64,000 bases of DNA, taken from the NCBI GenBank assembly GCA_036365145.1, contig JAEOAD010000040.1, forward strand, positions 16,157,501 through 16,221,500, written 5' to 3'. The notes beneath the pieces are model-generated. The model had not been told where the DNA came from. It worked only from the letters and a program-made list of their open reading frames with translations, and searched no databases. Shown here piece by piece: positions 54,721-64,000 of this stretch (the first letter of the stretch is position 1; each line of letters begins with the position of its first letter). Position numbers and translations under genes: made by a program. Source of the stretch: Orientallactaga sibirica (Eukaryota > Chordata > Mammalia > Rodentia > Dipodidae).

Positions 54721-55110
54721 TGTAGCAGACAGCTTCAGGTTCGCTGAGATGAATGTCCAGACCAGGAAAAATTATAGAGGAAGAGATATTTATTGAAGCT
54801 CACAGATCCAGGGGAAGTTCCATAATGGCAGAAGAAGCTGGTCTGCCCTCACAGGACCAAACACAGAGAGCAAAAGCCACAAGCCAAAAAGCCAAAAAGC
54901 CAAAAGCCAAAAGCCACACAGCACAGAACACCTCCGGAACTCCAGCTAGGCACACTTTGCATATCTTTAGATTGAAATCTCAAACCCTCCACCATACCTT
55001 AGGGCTGGACCCTAAGATCCACCCAGTAACACTGCCTCAAGCCAGGTGGCTACAGATGCAAACTAATAAAACACTGAAGATTTTGGGGGCCATCAATTCA
55101 AACTACCACA
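54721..55110 (-). mobile_element. MaLR-type solo LTR, minus strand, perfect 5-bp TSD
   Basis: Same start (TGTAGCAGACAGCTTCAGGT) and end (TTCAAACTACCACA) as the LTR at 24871. Flanks GAGAC (54716-54720) and GAGAC (55111-55115) are identical. It is about 43 bp longer, partly because of an AGCCAAAA-type tandem expansion at about 54870-54918. Confidence 0.87.
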
Positions 55111-55239
55111 GAGACCTTCTTCTCCATATGTCCCAGTGTGAACAGAACATGCTCACCAGCAGCCTCTATCCTCTGTGCCATACTTGTAAAACATTTTCAT
55201 TGGGAACCTTAATTATGAACATATTACAAATTGGTTCTC

Positions 55240-55430
55240 TGCCCATCACGTGATCCTGTTATGTCCCCTATCTCCTGCCCCCATTCCCTTGAGGATCCTC
55301 TTCGGTGGGGTATTGGTAATCATTGTGGGATCTTGGATGCACCAGACAGTTCCTGTTGGGGGGACAGGGTTTCACAGTACATTGTCCCACCCTGTGGCTC
55401 TTACATGCTATCTGATCCCCCCCTCTACAT
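55240..55430 (-). mobile_element. Antisense L1 3'-UTR-like repeat
   Basis: Shares GTGGGGTATTGGTAATCATT-type and GTGGCTCTTACATGCTATCT text with the copies at 55785 and 63270. Confidence 0.4.
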
Positions 55431-55445
55431 ATATATATATATGTG

Positions 55446-55562
55446 GGTTTTGGTTTCTGGAATTCATTAGGTAGTCTCAGGGTGGCCTCAAACTCATGGC
55501 TATCCTCTGATCTCTGCCTCCCAACTGCTGGGATTAAAGGTGTGAACCACCATACATGGCTT
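55446..55562 (-). mobile_element. B1 SINE, partial
   Basis: CTGGAATTCATTAGGTAGTC to GTGAACCACCATACATGGC, reverse oriented. Confidence 0.85.
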
Positions 55563-55765
55563 AAAATATTTTATTTATTTATTTGAGATAGAGAGAGAAA
55601 GAGAAAGGATGGATGGATATGCCAGGGCCTCCTGCCACTGCAAATGAACTCCAGATGTATACACTACTTTGTGCATCTGGCTTTACATAGGTACTGGGGA
55701 ATCGAACCCAGGCCATCAGGCTTTGCAAGCAAATATGTTTAACTGCCGAGCCACCTCTCCAGTCT
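55563..55765 (-). mobile_element. B2-superfamily SINE
   Basis: ATTTTATTTATTTATTTGAG to CGAGCCACCTCTCCAGTC. Confidence 0.93.
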
Positions 55766-55784
55766 TCTTTTTAAAAGTTTTTAA

Positions 55785-56110
55785 TTGCCAGTTTTCATCT
55801 GTGTACGTAATGCATTTTGATCACAATGCCCTTCCTGGTATCTTTTGTTCCCCCTTCCATTCCCTTTCCACTGAACTTTCCCTCTTTTTCAAATAGTTCT
55901 TATATTTTGATACCTTTTCCCCCCTCTACCACCATCTATGACAACATGTTGATGGAGCAACACTGCAGGTCACCACAGCTGCTGTGAGACCGTGGATGTA
56001 ATGGCCACTCTGTGTCCAGAAGACAGCGTTCCAAAGCACTCCTCCCCATCCCCTGGCTCTTACATTCTTTCTACTGCATCTTCCTCAGTGTTCCTGAGAG
56101 CCAAGACTGT
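55785..56110 (-). mobile_element. Antisense L1 3'-UTR-like repeat
   Basis: CTCCCCATCCCCTGGCTCTT and ACATTCTTTCTACTGCATCT parallel the copies at 55240 and 59130. Confidence 0.45.
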
Positions 56111-56349
56111 GGAGAAGTTGTGCAATGCAACGCAAAAGAACACTGCCACAGGAACGTCTCAGACTCATCACACATTTGGTTTTCAATTAATTTTTGGTAA
56201 TTGAGCATTCAGACATTGTTTTTTTACTGTGGCCATATTTTTCATAACCCCCACATTCAGTTACATGATCTCATACAGGGTCACAACCTACTGTTCTAGA
56301 CAAGCAGAAATGCTGGGTTCAAGGGGCTACTTAAAAAGTAGTAAAAATC

Positions 56350-56587
56350 GGGGTTGGAGAGAGATGGCTTAATGGTTAAGACGTTTGCCTGCAAAGCCAA
56401 AGGACTCAGGTTCGATTCCCCAGGACCCCATGTAAGCCAGATGCACAAGGGGGCACATGCACCTGGAGTTCGTTTGCAGTGGCTGTAAGCCCTGGCGTGC
56501 CCATTCACTCTCTCTCTCACTCTGCCTCTTTCCCTGTTTCAAATAAATAAATAAAAATAAAAATAAGAAAATATTTTAAAAAGAAGA
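56350..56587 (+). mobile_element. B2-superfamily SINE
   Basis: Flanked by GTAAAAATC (56341-56349, 56588-56596). Confidence 0.95.
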
Positions 56588-56687
56588 GTAAAAATCTTCC
56601 TAGCCATAGCAAAAAATACTTCACCAGTTCACCTTTCACAAGTGTATGTAGTTTTTGTACATCTTGAATAATAATTGTTGTCATACA

Positions 56688-56915
56688 TTTACTGAGTACT
56701 CACCATGTCTTAGTTACTAGGTGTTCTGCACATATCAAGGTGATTACGCTTCAAAACAATGCAGTACGGATCACATGGCACTCCAGTATCATTCTCTATT
56801 TGCAGTTGCTTACACAGAAGCCATGAGAAGTAAGTAAATGCCTAAAGTCACACAGTTAATAAAGAGTGTGGCAAGATACTAAGGCAGGCAACACGGCCCC
56901 AGATCTTACATTCTG
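56688..56915 (+). mobile_element. MIR SINE fossil
   Basis: TTTACTGAGTACTCACCATG, then TAAATGCCTAAAGTCACACA, then a TTAATAAAGAGTGTGGCAAG-like block match the MIR 3' half order. Confidence 0.7.
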
Positions 56916-57042
56916 CCAAGCAAAGGAGAGAAAATGGCATTTTGTTTTTAGTTGAATGACTCTGGACAATGGTAGATGATCGCTCTAGCTTTGAGGTTGC
57001 TGGTCTTAATTTCTCTCTTCTTAAAATCCATTGGTGGGGGGA

Positions 57043-57266
57043 GGGCTGGAGAGATGGCTTAGCGGTTAGGGCGCTTGCCTGCAAAGCCAAAGGACCTCGG
57101 TTCAACTCCCCAGGACTCACGTAAGCCAGATGCACAAGGTGGCGCATGCATCTGGAGTTCATTTGCAATGGCTGGAGGCACTGACACGCCCATGCTTTTT
57201 CTATCTCTCTCTCTTCCTCTGCCTCATTCACTCTCTCGCATGAATAAATAAAAAATAAAATATTTT
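57043..57266 (+). mobile_element. B2-superfamily SINE
   Basis: Flanked by TTAAAATCCATTGG- and TTAAAAGTCCATTTGG-like sequence. Confidence 0.94.
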
Positions 57267-57274
57267 TTAAAAGT

Positions 57275-57712
57275 CCATTTGGAACCATCACTTGTGGTAG
57301 GCAGCCTTTTAAAATGCACCCAGGGGATTTCCTTCTCCTGGTGTCCATGTCTCAAGGACTACCCCCCCCCCCCCACCCATCGCCAGGATAACATCTGCAC
57401 CTAACAGTTTACCACTGGCAAACAGAACATTGCCAAACAGATTGGATTTCACTTTTTAGATGAGATAAAAAAAAAATGTTATGTGAATTCTCTTTTGCTG
57501 GAATTCTCTCTCTCATTTGTATACTTTGATGAAACCTGTCATCATATTTGGAATGACAACATGGGATGGTCCAAATGACTTCAATCCAACAACTTAGAGT
57601 ACAGGGAGCCCGGCCAAAAACGGCATGCTTAGTTTTGGGTTTAGAGACTGATGTTGGTAGACCCCTGAGCTGACTTTAGTCACATTGCACACCTTGGCTG
57701 CCTAATCTATTG
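57275..57712. other. Unassigned sequence
   Basis: Apart from poly(C), nothing recognised. Confidence 0.5.
57360..57376 (+). repeat. Poly(C) tract
   Basis: About 15 C with one interruption. Confidence 0.9.
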
Positions 57713-57812
57713 GCACGTGTCTGGAGTTTGTTCACAGCACCTGAAAAGGACCTGGCGCACCCATTCTCTCCCTGTGTCTTCCTCTTTCTCTCTGTCTCTC
57801 TCATATAAAAAA
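57713..57812 (+). mobile_element. B2-superfamily SINE, 5'-truncated
   Basis: Starts at GGCACGTGTCTGGAGTTTGT; the tRNA-like half is absent. Tail (A)n. Confidence 0.85.
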
Positions 57813-58017
57813 AAAAGACGAGTGAAGGTTGATGCCTTTTGCTTTACTCCTCAATATTAGCGTGATATATGTTAATATATGTCAACATTTCAGCATTAAA
57901 ATTCCATGGAGAAGTAGTTATTTTCTCTTTAGCTCAGATGCATTCTTGAATCCTATGATTAAATTATCAAGAGAAAACCTCAGACCAAAATTAAATGTGT
58001 GTGGGTGTGCACGTACG

Positions 58018-58028
58018 TGCACACACAT

Positions 58029-58067
<39 letters not shown>

Positions 58068-58068
58068 C
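58018..58068 (+). repeat. (CA)n microsatellite
   Basis: Imperfect then perfect CA, about 16 perfect units. Confidence 0.97.
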
Positions 58069-59129
58069 ATTCACATTCACAAACATTTGAAACCATTGGG
58101 AACAGAAGGTACTCGTTACTTTTAATTACAATACATAAGACACATTTCCAAAACAGCAGAGTTCCCCTTCCTGGGAAGCTTGGGAAAGTTGACTGGGGGA
58201 GAGGGTATTGATCTGTCATATATGGCTCAAATTGTGACCTTCAAGGCCTAGGTTCTCCCAGAGGGCACAACAGTTTTGCACTTTGCCCTGATAAGACTCT
58301 CCACGCTTTGAGGCTGTACGGGCATGGAGCTTCGTGAGAAAACAGATGAGGAAGTGAACCTGAGATGAAGGAGACGGTGATGGTGACATGCCGTCAGATA
58401 TTAACACAGAATAAACGCTGGACCAACATACAAACAAAGCCATTTGCTCCTAATCCCTTCAAAATAATAGCATTCGTGGTGACAAAACTCAGAACGATTA
58501 GAAGTGATTTTGAGTTTCTGATGAATTTTAATTTTTGCCCTTACTGCCCCCCCCCTTGCTCATGCAGCTCTCTTGAGGATATTTGTACCAGTTTCAGCCT
58601 TTTCCAGTGTCTTAACAGTCTGAACTGACAGCAGCAGCATTTACAATCATCACTGCATACTGTCAACATTAATTCCACTGCCTTCATTCAACCTTGTTTG
58701 TTTTCTAGACGATCCGTCTGAACAATCCTAGACTGCTTGTATAAGCTTTGTTATTCCATATTTTGCTCACTATCTTAATTACTAACGAGTACAGCTTTCC
58801 ACACTATACCTAGAATCCTTCCTTAAAGACTCACCTTCATGCAGTTCATGTGGCTGTGCATCTAACCTCTAGCCAGACTCCCTAGCCCCTTTCTGTACCT
58901 CACATCCTTATTGCCAGAGATGAGGGAATCTGTTCCCTCGTGGGATCAGCTAGAGCTGCTTAAACTACCTTCAAGTACACCAAAATTTCTCAGAAATCAT
59001 TGCTGGCTCAGACCTGGTGGCATTATGGCCATGACCCATTAGATACTAATATCAAGCAAGGAGCAGAGGCCACTTGCACAGGCATTCTAGATTCTGTCTT
59101 TTATTAGTTATGTAGACAGTGTGTATACA
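58069..59129. other. Repeat-poor block
   Basis: About 1 kb; 58440-58810 is AT-rich with no repeat or frame. Possibly conserved non-coding, untested. Confidence 0.35.
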
Positions 59130-59600
59130 GCCATGATGGCACCATCGTCAGCCTTCTCCCTGTCCTCCCCCCATGGGGATTGTGGGTCTTGCATTGTGGG
59201 GGTAGCCATCAGTTATGGGGAGAGGCAATGACTCTGTGCATAATGACCCAACTCATGGCTCTAACAATCTTTCCGCCCCCTCGTCCATGAATTTCCCTGA
59301 GCCATGTTGGGTTTATTCTAGGTCTATTTCAGTGACGAGGTCTTGAGAGTCTCTGTGTCTCTGGATATCTGATTTGGTAGGGGTTGAGTGTTCTTTGTGT
59401 CTATCTCCTTCACCCTTGTGCTGATACCAAGTTCACTGAGAAAGCTGCACTCTTGCTCATTTCCCCAATAACTCTATGGCTTCAGCTGGTGCCCTGGTGA
59501 AGTGCGATGGGCTGATTCTCTCCTCAGGTTCTGCGCCCATCTTAAGGGTCTTGCCTTTGCTTTCCCGTGAGGTGAGGTGAGGTGAGGTTAGACGGACGCC
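59130..59600 (-). mobile_element. Antisense L1 3'-UTR-like repeat, longest copy
   Basis: CTCATGGCTCTAACAATCTT, TCCCTGAGCCATGTTGGGTT and CTCTGGATATCTGATTTGGT. (GAGGT)n occurs at 59568-59590. L1 origin is inferred from antisense co-occurrence and style. Confidence 0.45.
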
Positions 59601-60409
59601 ATCTTGACAGGAAGTCCACATTCTAGGTTCTTATGTCCACCAAAAAGAAGAAGAAGGAGAAGGAGAAGAATTAAACTGTGACATGCAATTGTAGCAGAAT
59701 CAGAGATAGCTTATTAGGAAAAGATCCCTTCTAAGGAAGGAAGGGGGCTGGAGCAACGAGAAAGTTGCTTAGCAGTTTCATAGCCTACTACACAAAGGTC
59801 TCCATGCTCTCCCTCACCACTCTCTTTTTGGTTTCATTCCCCAGTGTCTAAACTGACTTACTCATCTCTTTCCTCTGACTTACTCTTCTATTTCTTCATG
59901 TAGGACCAGACCAGTCTGATCTTAAGGAGCTAAACTGGAGATGGAGCTGCTGTAACAAAATACCCCAAATCACAGAGGTTGGCAAGGACCTTGCAGGAGA
60001 CAGCACTTCTCTGAAGACTTCTCAGGGGCCTAAGGGGCTTTCTCCCATCTATCTTGCATCTTCCTACACTGTTGAAATTGACTTGCTTCTTCATCACCTC
60101 CCGCCTAGTCCACAGGAAAGAGTAGGGAGTCAGAGAATGGAGAACACAGAGCTTTCTTCTGTGCATGTGAGGTACAGGCATGCTCTCACAGATTCCATTG
60201 GCCAGAACAAAATCACTGGCCCTATCTACCTTCAAAGGAGACAAGATTTTGTTCTCTGACTGTGTGGCCATGTGGTCTATTAAAACTTGGGCTTCACGGG
60301 CAAGCACCATAATCACTATGTCATCTCTTCAGCCCACTCCTACCTTTATTCAAGTGATTCTACTAGCTTCAATTTCCTAAAGGATGTGGTCCTCAAATCC
60401 AGTCTGCAT
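59601..60409. other. Mostly unassigned sequence
   Basis: GCTGTAACAAAATACCCCAA at 59949 hints at an old LTR fragment, and CATCTCTTCAGCCC near 60324 at a SINE head remnant. Both are weak. Confidence 0.35.
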
Positions 60410-60422
60410 AAAAGACAGAATC

Positions 60423-60649
60423 GGGCCTGGAGAGGTGGCTTAGCAGTTAAGCGCTGGCTTGTGAAGCCTAAGGACGCCGGTTCAAGGCTCAGTTTCCCAG
60501 GATCCACATAAGCCAGATGCACAAAGGGGCACATGCGTCTGGAGTTTGTTTGCAGTGGCTGGAGGCCCTGGTGTGCCAATTCTCTCTGTATCTGCCTCTT
60601 TCTCTTGCTGTCTGTTGCTCTTAAATAAATAAATAACAGAGGGGAACAA
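60423..60649 (+). mobile_element. B2-superfamily SINE
   Basis: Bounded by a perfect 13-bp duplication, AAAAGACAGAATC (60410-60422, 60650-60662). Confidence 0.97.
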
Positions 60650-60662
60650 AAAAGACAGAATC

Positions 60663-61055
60663 AACTACCCAATGCTTTGCGGTATATTTGAAGTTTAGCA
60701 AAATGGAACCAGCTCCGTGGGCCCCTGTTCTGGCATTCAATGTTGTCTGGAATCTGCTCTATGCTGATTTATGAAGAAATCTTGGTTGAACTCTGAGGCA
60801 TTTGTGGGAGACATAGGATATTCTATACCCATGCATAGGTAATTTTCTTAATCTTCCTACCTTTTATTTATTTTAACATCATGATAGTTTCATAAATTTG
60901 AAGTGGAATCTAAGCTGTCCAGTAAAAGTCATTTCATATTATAACACGCAGAAATTATTTTAAAAGCTTGTCATACAATGGATTCTTCTGGTGTTAACAA
61001 AAATATTAAAAATACAAATATTGACTAGAAATAAAACAGCACTGAAACAAGACAC
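60663..61055. other. Unassigned AT-rich sequence
   Basis: Nothing recognised. Confidence 0.5.
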
Positions 61056-61071
61056 AAAGAAACTACACTTC

Positions 61072-61241
61072 GCCAGGTGTGGTGGCGCATGCCTTTAATC
61101 CCAGCACTTGGCAGGCGGAGGTAGAAGAATCGCCATGAGTTCGAGGCCACCCTAAGACTACATAGTGAATTAAAGGTCAGGCTGAGCTAAATGAAACCCT
61201 ACGTCAAAAAACCAACCAACCAACCAACGAAACAAACAAGA
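61072..61241 (+). mobile_element. B1 SINE
   Basis: Flanked by AAAGAAACTACACTTC and AAAGAAACTACATTTC (61056-61071, 61242-61257). (CCAA)n tail. Confidence 0.97.
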
Positions 61242-61257
61242 AAAGAAACTACATTTC

Positions 61258-61811
61258 AAGGGAAAAAAATCCAAGCAATTTCTTTGATAGAACAATGTAC
61301 ATATCATTGCATACATTATCCTATTCCCTTAAATCAGGGTCTATGTAGAATCTTTAAACTGAAAAACTGTCCAGGCATAATCCTATCTGTTCATTAGGAA
61401 CAGTCATATGACTGGTTACATGCAATTCTCTCATCAAGCAAAAAGCCTCATTTAACTGTTTTCTAAGGTCTGATTCAGTCAAATGAACTACTGTTAGCAA
61501 TTATTAAGCCATACATCAGAGAAGCATAGACACTAAGTAGATGAATTGCATTTCCTGCCTATAGTATGGCTGCTACTTAATTTATTTTCTTCATGGTTTC
61601 GAAGACCTTGCGGGCATTGACAGTCACGTGAGAATTTCATGACGGCAGCAAAGGACAGACTATGTGAGAGAACCAAGTTCTTGATGCCCTGATAATCTTT
61701 GCCATCCTACAATACAGAACCTACAGCTGTATGTGTATTTGGAGAAAGGGACAGGGAAGAAGAGCAGAGTACGACAGAATGCTGTGGTAGCTACATTATA
61801 TTTATTTTTTT
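61258..61811. other. Unassigned sequence
   Basis: Nothing recognised. Confidence 0.5.
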
Positions 61812-61827
61812 AAAACACTGATCTGAA

Positions 61828-61969
61828 AGCCAGGCGTGATGGCGCACGCCTTTAATCCCAGCACTTAGGAGGCAGAGTTAGGAGGATCGCCGAGAGTTCG
61901 AGGCCACCCTGAGACTACATAGTTAATTCCAGGTCAGCCTGGACCAGAGTGAGACCCTACCTCGCAAAA

Positions 61970-61996
<27 letters not shown>
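61828..61996 (+). mobile_element. B1 SINE with long A tail
   Basis: Flanked by AAAACACTGATCTGA on both sides (61812, 61998). The A tail is about 30 bp, so it is probably young. Confidence 0.97.
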
Positions 61997-62002
<6 letters not shown>

Positions 62003-62012
62003 ACTGATCTGA

Positions 62013-62689
62013 GTTCTCTGTCCAGTGAATGACAATAAGCAAGCAATCAGAGCAGATGTTAGTGCAACTTTGATCTGATAATTTGTGATAAAAAAAGCTA
62101 GTTTGGATGAGAAAAATTTCAATCCTTTCCTTGTATAAACACACACACACACATACACTCACACACCCTTAGTACGAATTTTAAAGGTCATAGGTCAGAA
62201 AACTCAACAATAGCTCTTCTCAATAACCCTTCTCAATTAGACAAAACAAGTTGACGTGTTAAAATACCTTCCAGCCTGAATATTCATCCCATCTGTATCC
62301 CAGCGCACCAATAACTTTTGATCAAAGAACTCCTCACACATAGAGAAGTGATGAAAATAAATCAGTGCCCCTCCTCTCAAAGACAATATTTAATCTCCAA
62401 AGCATGAAAAGCTATGTCTTATATCATATACAAAGTAACCAGTGTTCATGAAAAAGTAAAGCAGTGTTGGACTGATGACACTGTACCATGATTGTGGTGA
62501 AGTGTGTATGAGGCGCAGGAATAGTGCATCTCACTATGGTTAGTCTCTATAGTTATCATTTAATTCCTGGCAATATATAACAACTGGTGTGCATTTTGGT
62601 GCTTTACGTGGTGAGCTGTGGAGAAGAAGAAGCAGCGTATTACAGTGACCGAGATTGCACTTGACGAACGGCGCGTTTGAGCCAGTTTC
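62013..62689. other. Possible 3' UTR of the PPP1R2 retrocopy
   Basis: Unique sequence directly downstream, in minus orientation, of the pseudogene coding part. (CA)n lies at 62140-62166. UTR identity is inferred from position only. Confidence 0.3.
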
Positions 62690-63032
62690 TCTTCTGAACT
62701 TGTGATTTGTTTTGCCGTTCGGGTCACTTGCTGTAGACCCTCGATCTCATTCTTCAAGATTCATGCTCTCTTCATCTGCGGTCTCCAGCGTTTCTTTATC
62801 TCCCTCATCACACGCAGCTCTTCTGAATGTCATTGTCCAGCTAGCTGAGTATTCAGTCCTTCGTTGTAGTGAAGCTTCCTTTTCGTTTCAAATTGTCACT
62901 TTTTTTTTCTTTTTCCTTGCTCTTCAAGCGAGAGGTCAGTATCTTCCTCTTCACTGCCTTCTGGCTCCCGAGCAAGCTCCGAGCCCTCAGCAGCAGCATT
63001 AGCTAAGATATCTGGAGTCAAGGCCTCTGTAA
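62690..63032 (-). pseudogene. PPP1R2: PPP1R2 (protein phosphatase inhibitor-2) processed pseudogene, 5'-truncated
   Basis: Minus-strand translation gives, in order, TEALTPDILA, an acidic SEEEDTDLSLEE stretch, KRKLHYNEGLN and, after a frameshift, ETLETADEESMNLEE. These match the C-terminal half of inhibitor-2, including its conserved KLHYNE element. Inhibitor-2 binds and inhibits the protein phosphatase-1 catalytic subunit in nucleus and cytosol; the KLHYNE region contacts PP1. The copy is dead: an in-frame TGA sits just before QFE, another follows QLAGQ, and the frame shifts before the ETLETAD segment. No intron is visible between these blocks, which fits a retrocopy. Roughly the first 85-90 codons, including the PP1-binding N-terminus and the PSTPY phosphosite region, are missing; the match ends at a SINE tail near 63035. 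The sequence to the left (about 62200-62690) may be retrocopied 3' UTR. The identity rests on remembered protein sequence, but several separate blocks agree in order. Confidence 0.85.
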
Positions 63033-63037
63033 TTTTT

Positions 63038-63262
63038 TTTCAAGATTTATTTTTATTTATTTATTTATTCATTAGAGACAGAGAGAGGGAGAGAGATAGA
63101 GTGTGAGTGAGAATGGGAACGCCAGGGCCTCTAGCCACTGCAAACAACTCCAGACGTATGCACACCATGTGCATCTGGCTTACCGTGGGTCCTGGGAAAT
63201 TGAACTGGGATCCTTTGGCTTTGCAGGCAAATGCCTTAACTGCGAAGCCATCTCTCCTGCCC
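63038..63262 (-). mobile_element. B2-superfamily SINE
   Basis: TTTATTTTTATTTATTTATT to AAGCCATCTCTCCTGCCC. It sits at the truncated end of the PPP1R2 retrocopy. Confidence 0.95.
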
Positions 63263-63269
63263 TATTTTT

Positions 63270-63420
63270 CCACTTTTTATTTTATTAATTTAATACATAA
63301 CAGGTTATTCCCATTACCCTGGGAGCCTTCTTCAGTGGGGTTATGGCATTCATTGTGGAGTCATGGAGACCCTGGTCAGTAAGCGCAATGTTGATTAAAT
63401 GAGATCTTTATTTACTCACT
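63270..63420 (-). mobile_element. Antisense L1 3'-UTR-like repeat
   Basis: GTTATTCCCATTACCCTGGG and GGGGTTATGGCATTCATTGT parallel the 55240 copy. Confidence 0.4.
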
Positions 63421-64000
63421 ATCTTGGAACCTAGCAGAACTCCATTTATATTCATCAGTACTTATGTTGGAAACTTCTAGAGGGTAGGTCCACATTGCAT
63501 TGGTCTCCTTTTCCACCCACCAGCATCCCATTGCCTGGCAAGCTCAGTGTTTGTTTAATGGAATTGTTTTTCTAGTTATTAATCATCACATTTTGGAATG
63601 CACTTAGAAGTGCATAGGGCAGCACTTCCCGAGAGCTCTGGGGACACAGCTTATTGCTGCCAAAAGAGCTTGTTTGCTAAAATGTACAAAAGTCACTCAT
63701 GTTTGTGTAAAACTTCTAAATTCAAAATTTAAAAACAAAGCCCCAGAAGTCCAGTGAGTCTCTTGGGTGTCCATTTCCCTTGCCAATCAAAGCAGCATGC
63801 TTGTCTTGACTTTATCCTGTTGATCAGGTACAATTCAGAAACAAGGTATTTTAGAAAAATCTTTCCTTCCCAGATTTCACAGCATAGCTACTCCTTCAGC
63901 TCACATACTCAGACATCTGCAAAATGCCCCGTGTGTTGTGCTGCACTTGAATGCATGCTCCAAGTTTTGCCCATGTACCTGGGAATCTTCCCGCTGGCTA
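63421..64000. other. Unassigned sequence
   Basis: Nothing recognised. Confidence 0.5.

Noticed and set aside
59930..60120. LTR fragment starting GCTGTAACAAAATACC
   Set aside because: Only one short block matches; too weak to annotate.

Overview
This window looks like intergenic or intronic DNA from a rodent nuclear genome. There are no bacterial-style gene arrays. I find no intact protein-coding gene, multi-exon gene or functional RNA gene that I can defend. It carries about 55 tRNA-headed SINEs of the B2 superfamily (head GGGCTGGAGAGATGGCTTAG, B box GGTTCGATTCC, A/T-rich tail), about a dozen 7SL-derived B1 SINEs, many rodent-type ERVL-MaLR LTRs, L1 relics and old mammalian repeats (MIR, MER5-like, MLT1-like). 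B1 plus B2-superfamily SINEs restricts the source to rodents. The B2-type variant here is not the mouse/rat consensus and most resembles what I remember of jerboas (Dipodoidea); that lineage call is inference.

Layout. 0-9 kb: MaLR LTRs, two possible ERV LTRs near 1.1-1.6 and 4.8-5.3 kb, and SINEs, one of which splits an LTR at 7.9 kb. 9-16 kb: longer repeat-poor blocks, TG-headed rodent repeats, and a minus-strand MaLR LTR with adjoining internal sequence. 16.5-20.3 kb: a decayed plus-strand L1 ORF2 interrupted by an LTR and two SINEs. 20-31 kb: dense SINEs, MLT1-like LTRs, a 5S rRNA pseudogene fragment (24.42 kb), a solo LTR with a perfect 5-bp target duplication (24.87 kb) and two MER5-type DNA transposon fossils (30.1-30.5 kb). 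31-44 kb: a near-identical tandem duplication (31.65-32.0 kb), a repeat-poor AT-rich block (36.8-37.4 kb), an antisense L1 3' end (37.9-38.9 kb) and a pile-up of four same-strand SINEs (42.5-43.5 kb). 45.3-46.6 kb: a 9-bp, two-state minisatellite with a 451-bp higher-order period. 50.0-52.7 kb: an ERV-L-like pol relic hit by a solo LTR and a SINE. 52.7-64 kb: a second copy of the 24.87-kb LTR, a MIR, antisense L1 3'-UTR-like pieces and, at 62.7-63.0 kb on the minus strand, a broken processed pseudogene of PPP1R2 (protein phosphatase inhibitor-2).

Nothing here forms a co-operating gene set. The interest lies in insertion layering, which gives relative ages, in the minisatellite, and in a few repeat-poor blocks that could be conserved regulatory DNA. 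I found no evidence of a new biological system. Long open frames in the window are explained by simple-sequence arrays or repeats. Repeat family names come from memory of consensus sequences and need a repeat-library search; boundaries without a stated target-site duplication are good to about 10-30 bp.
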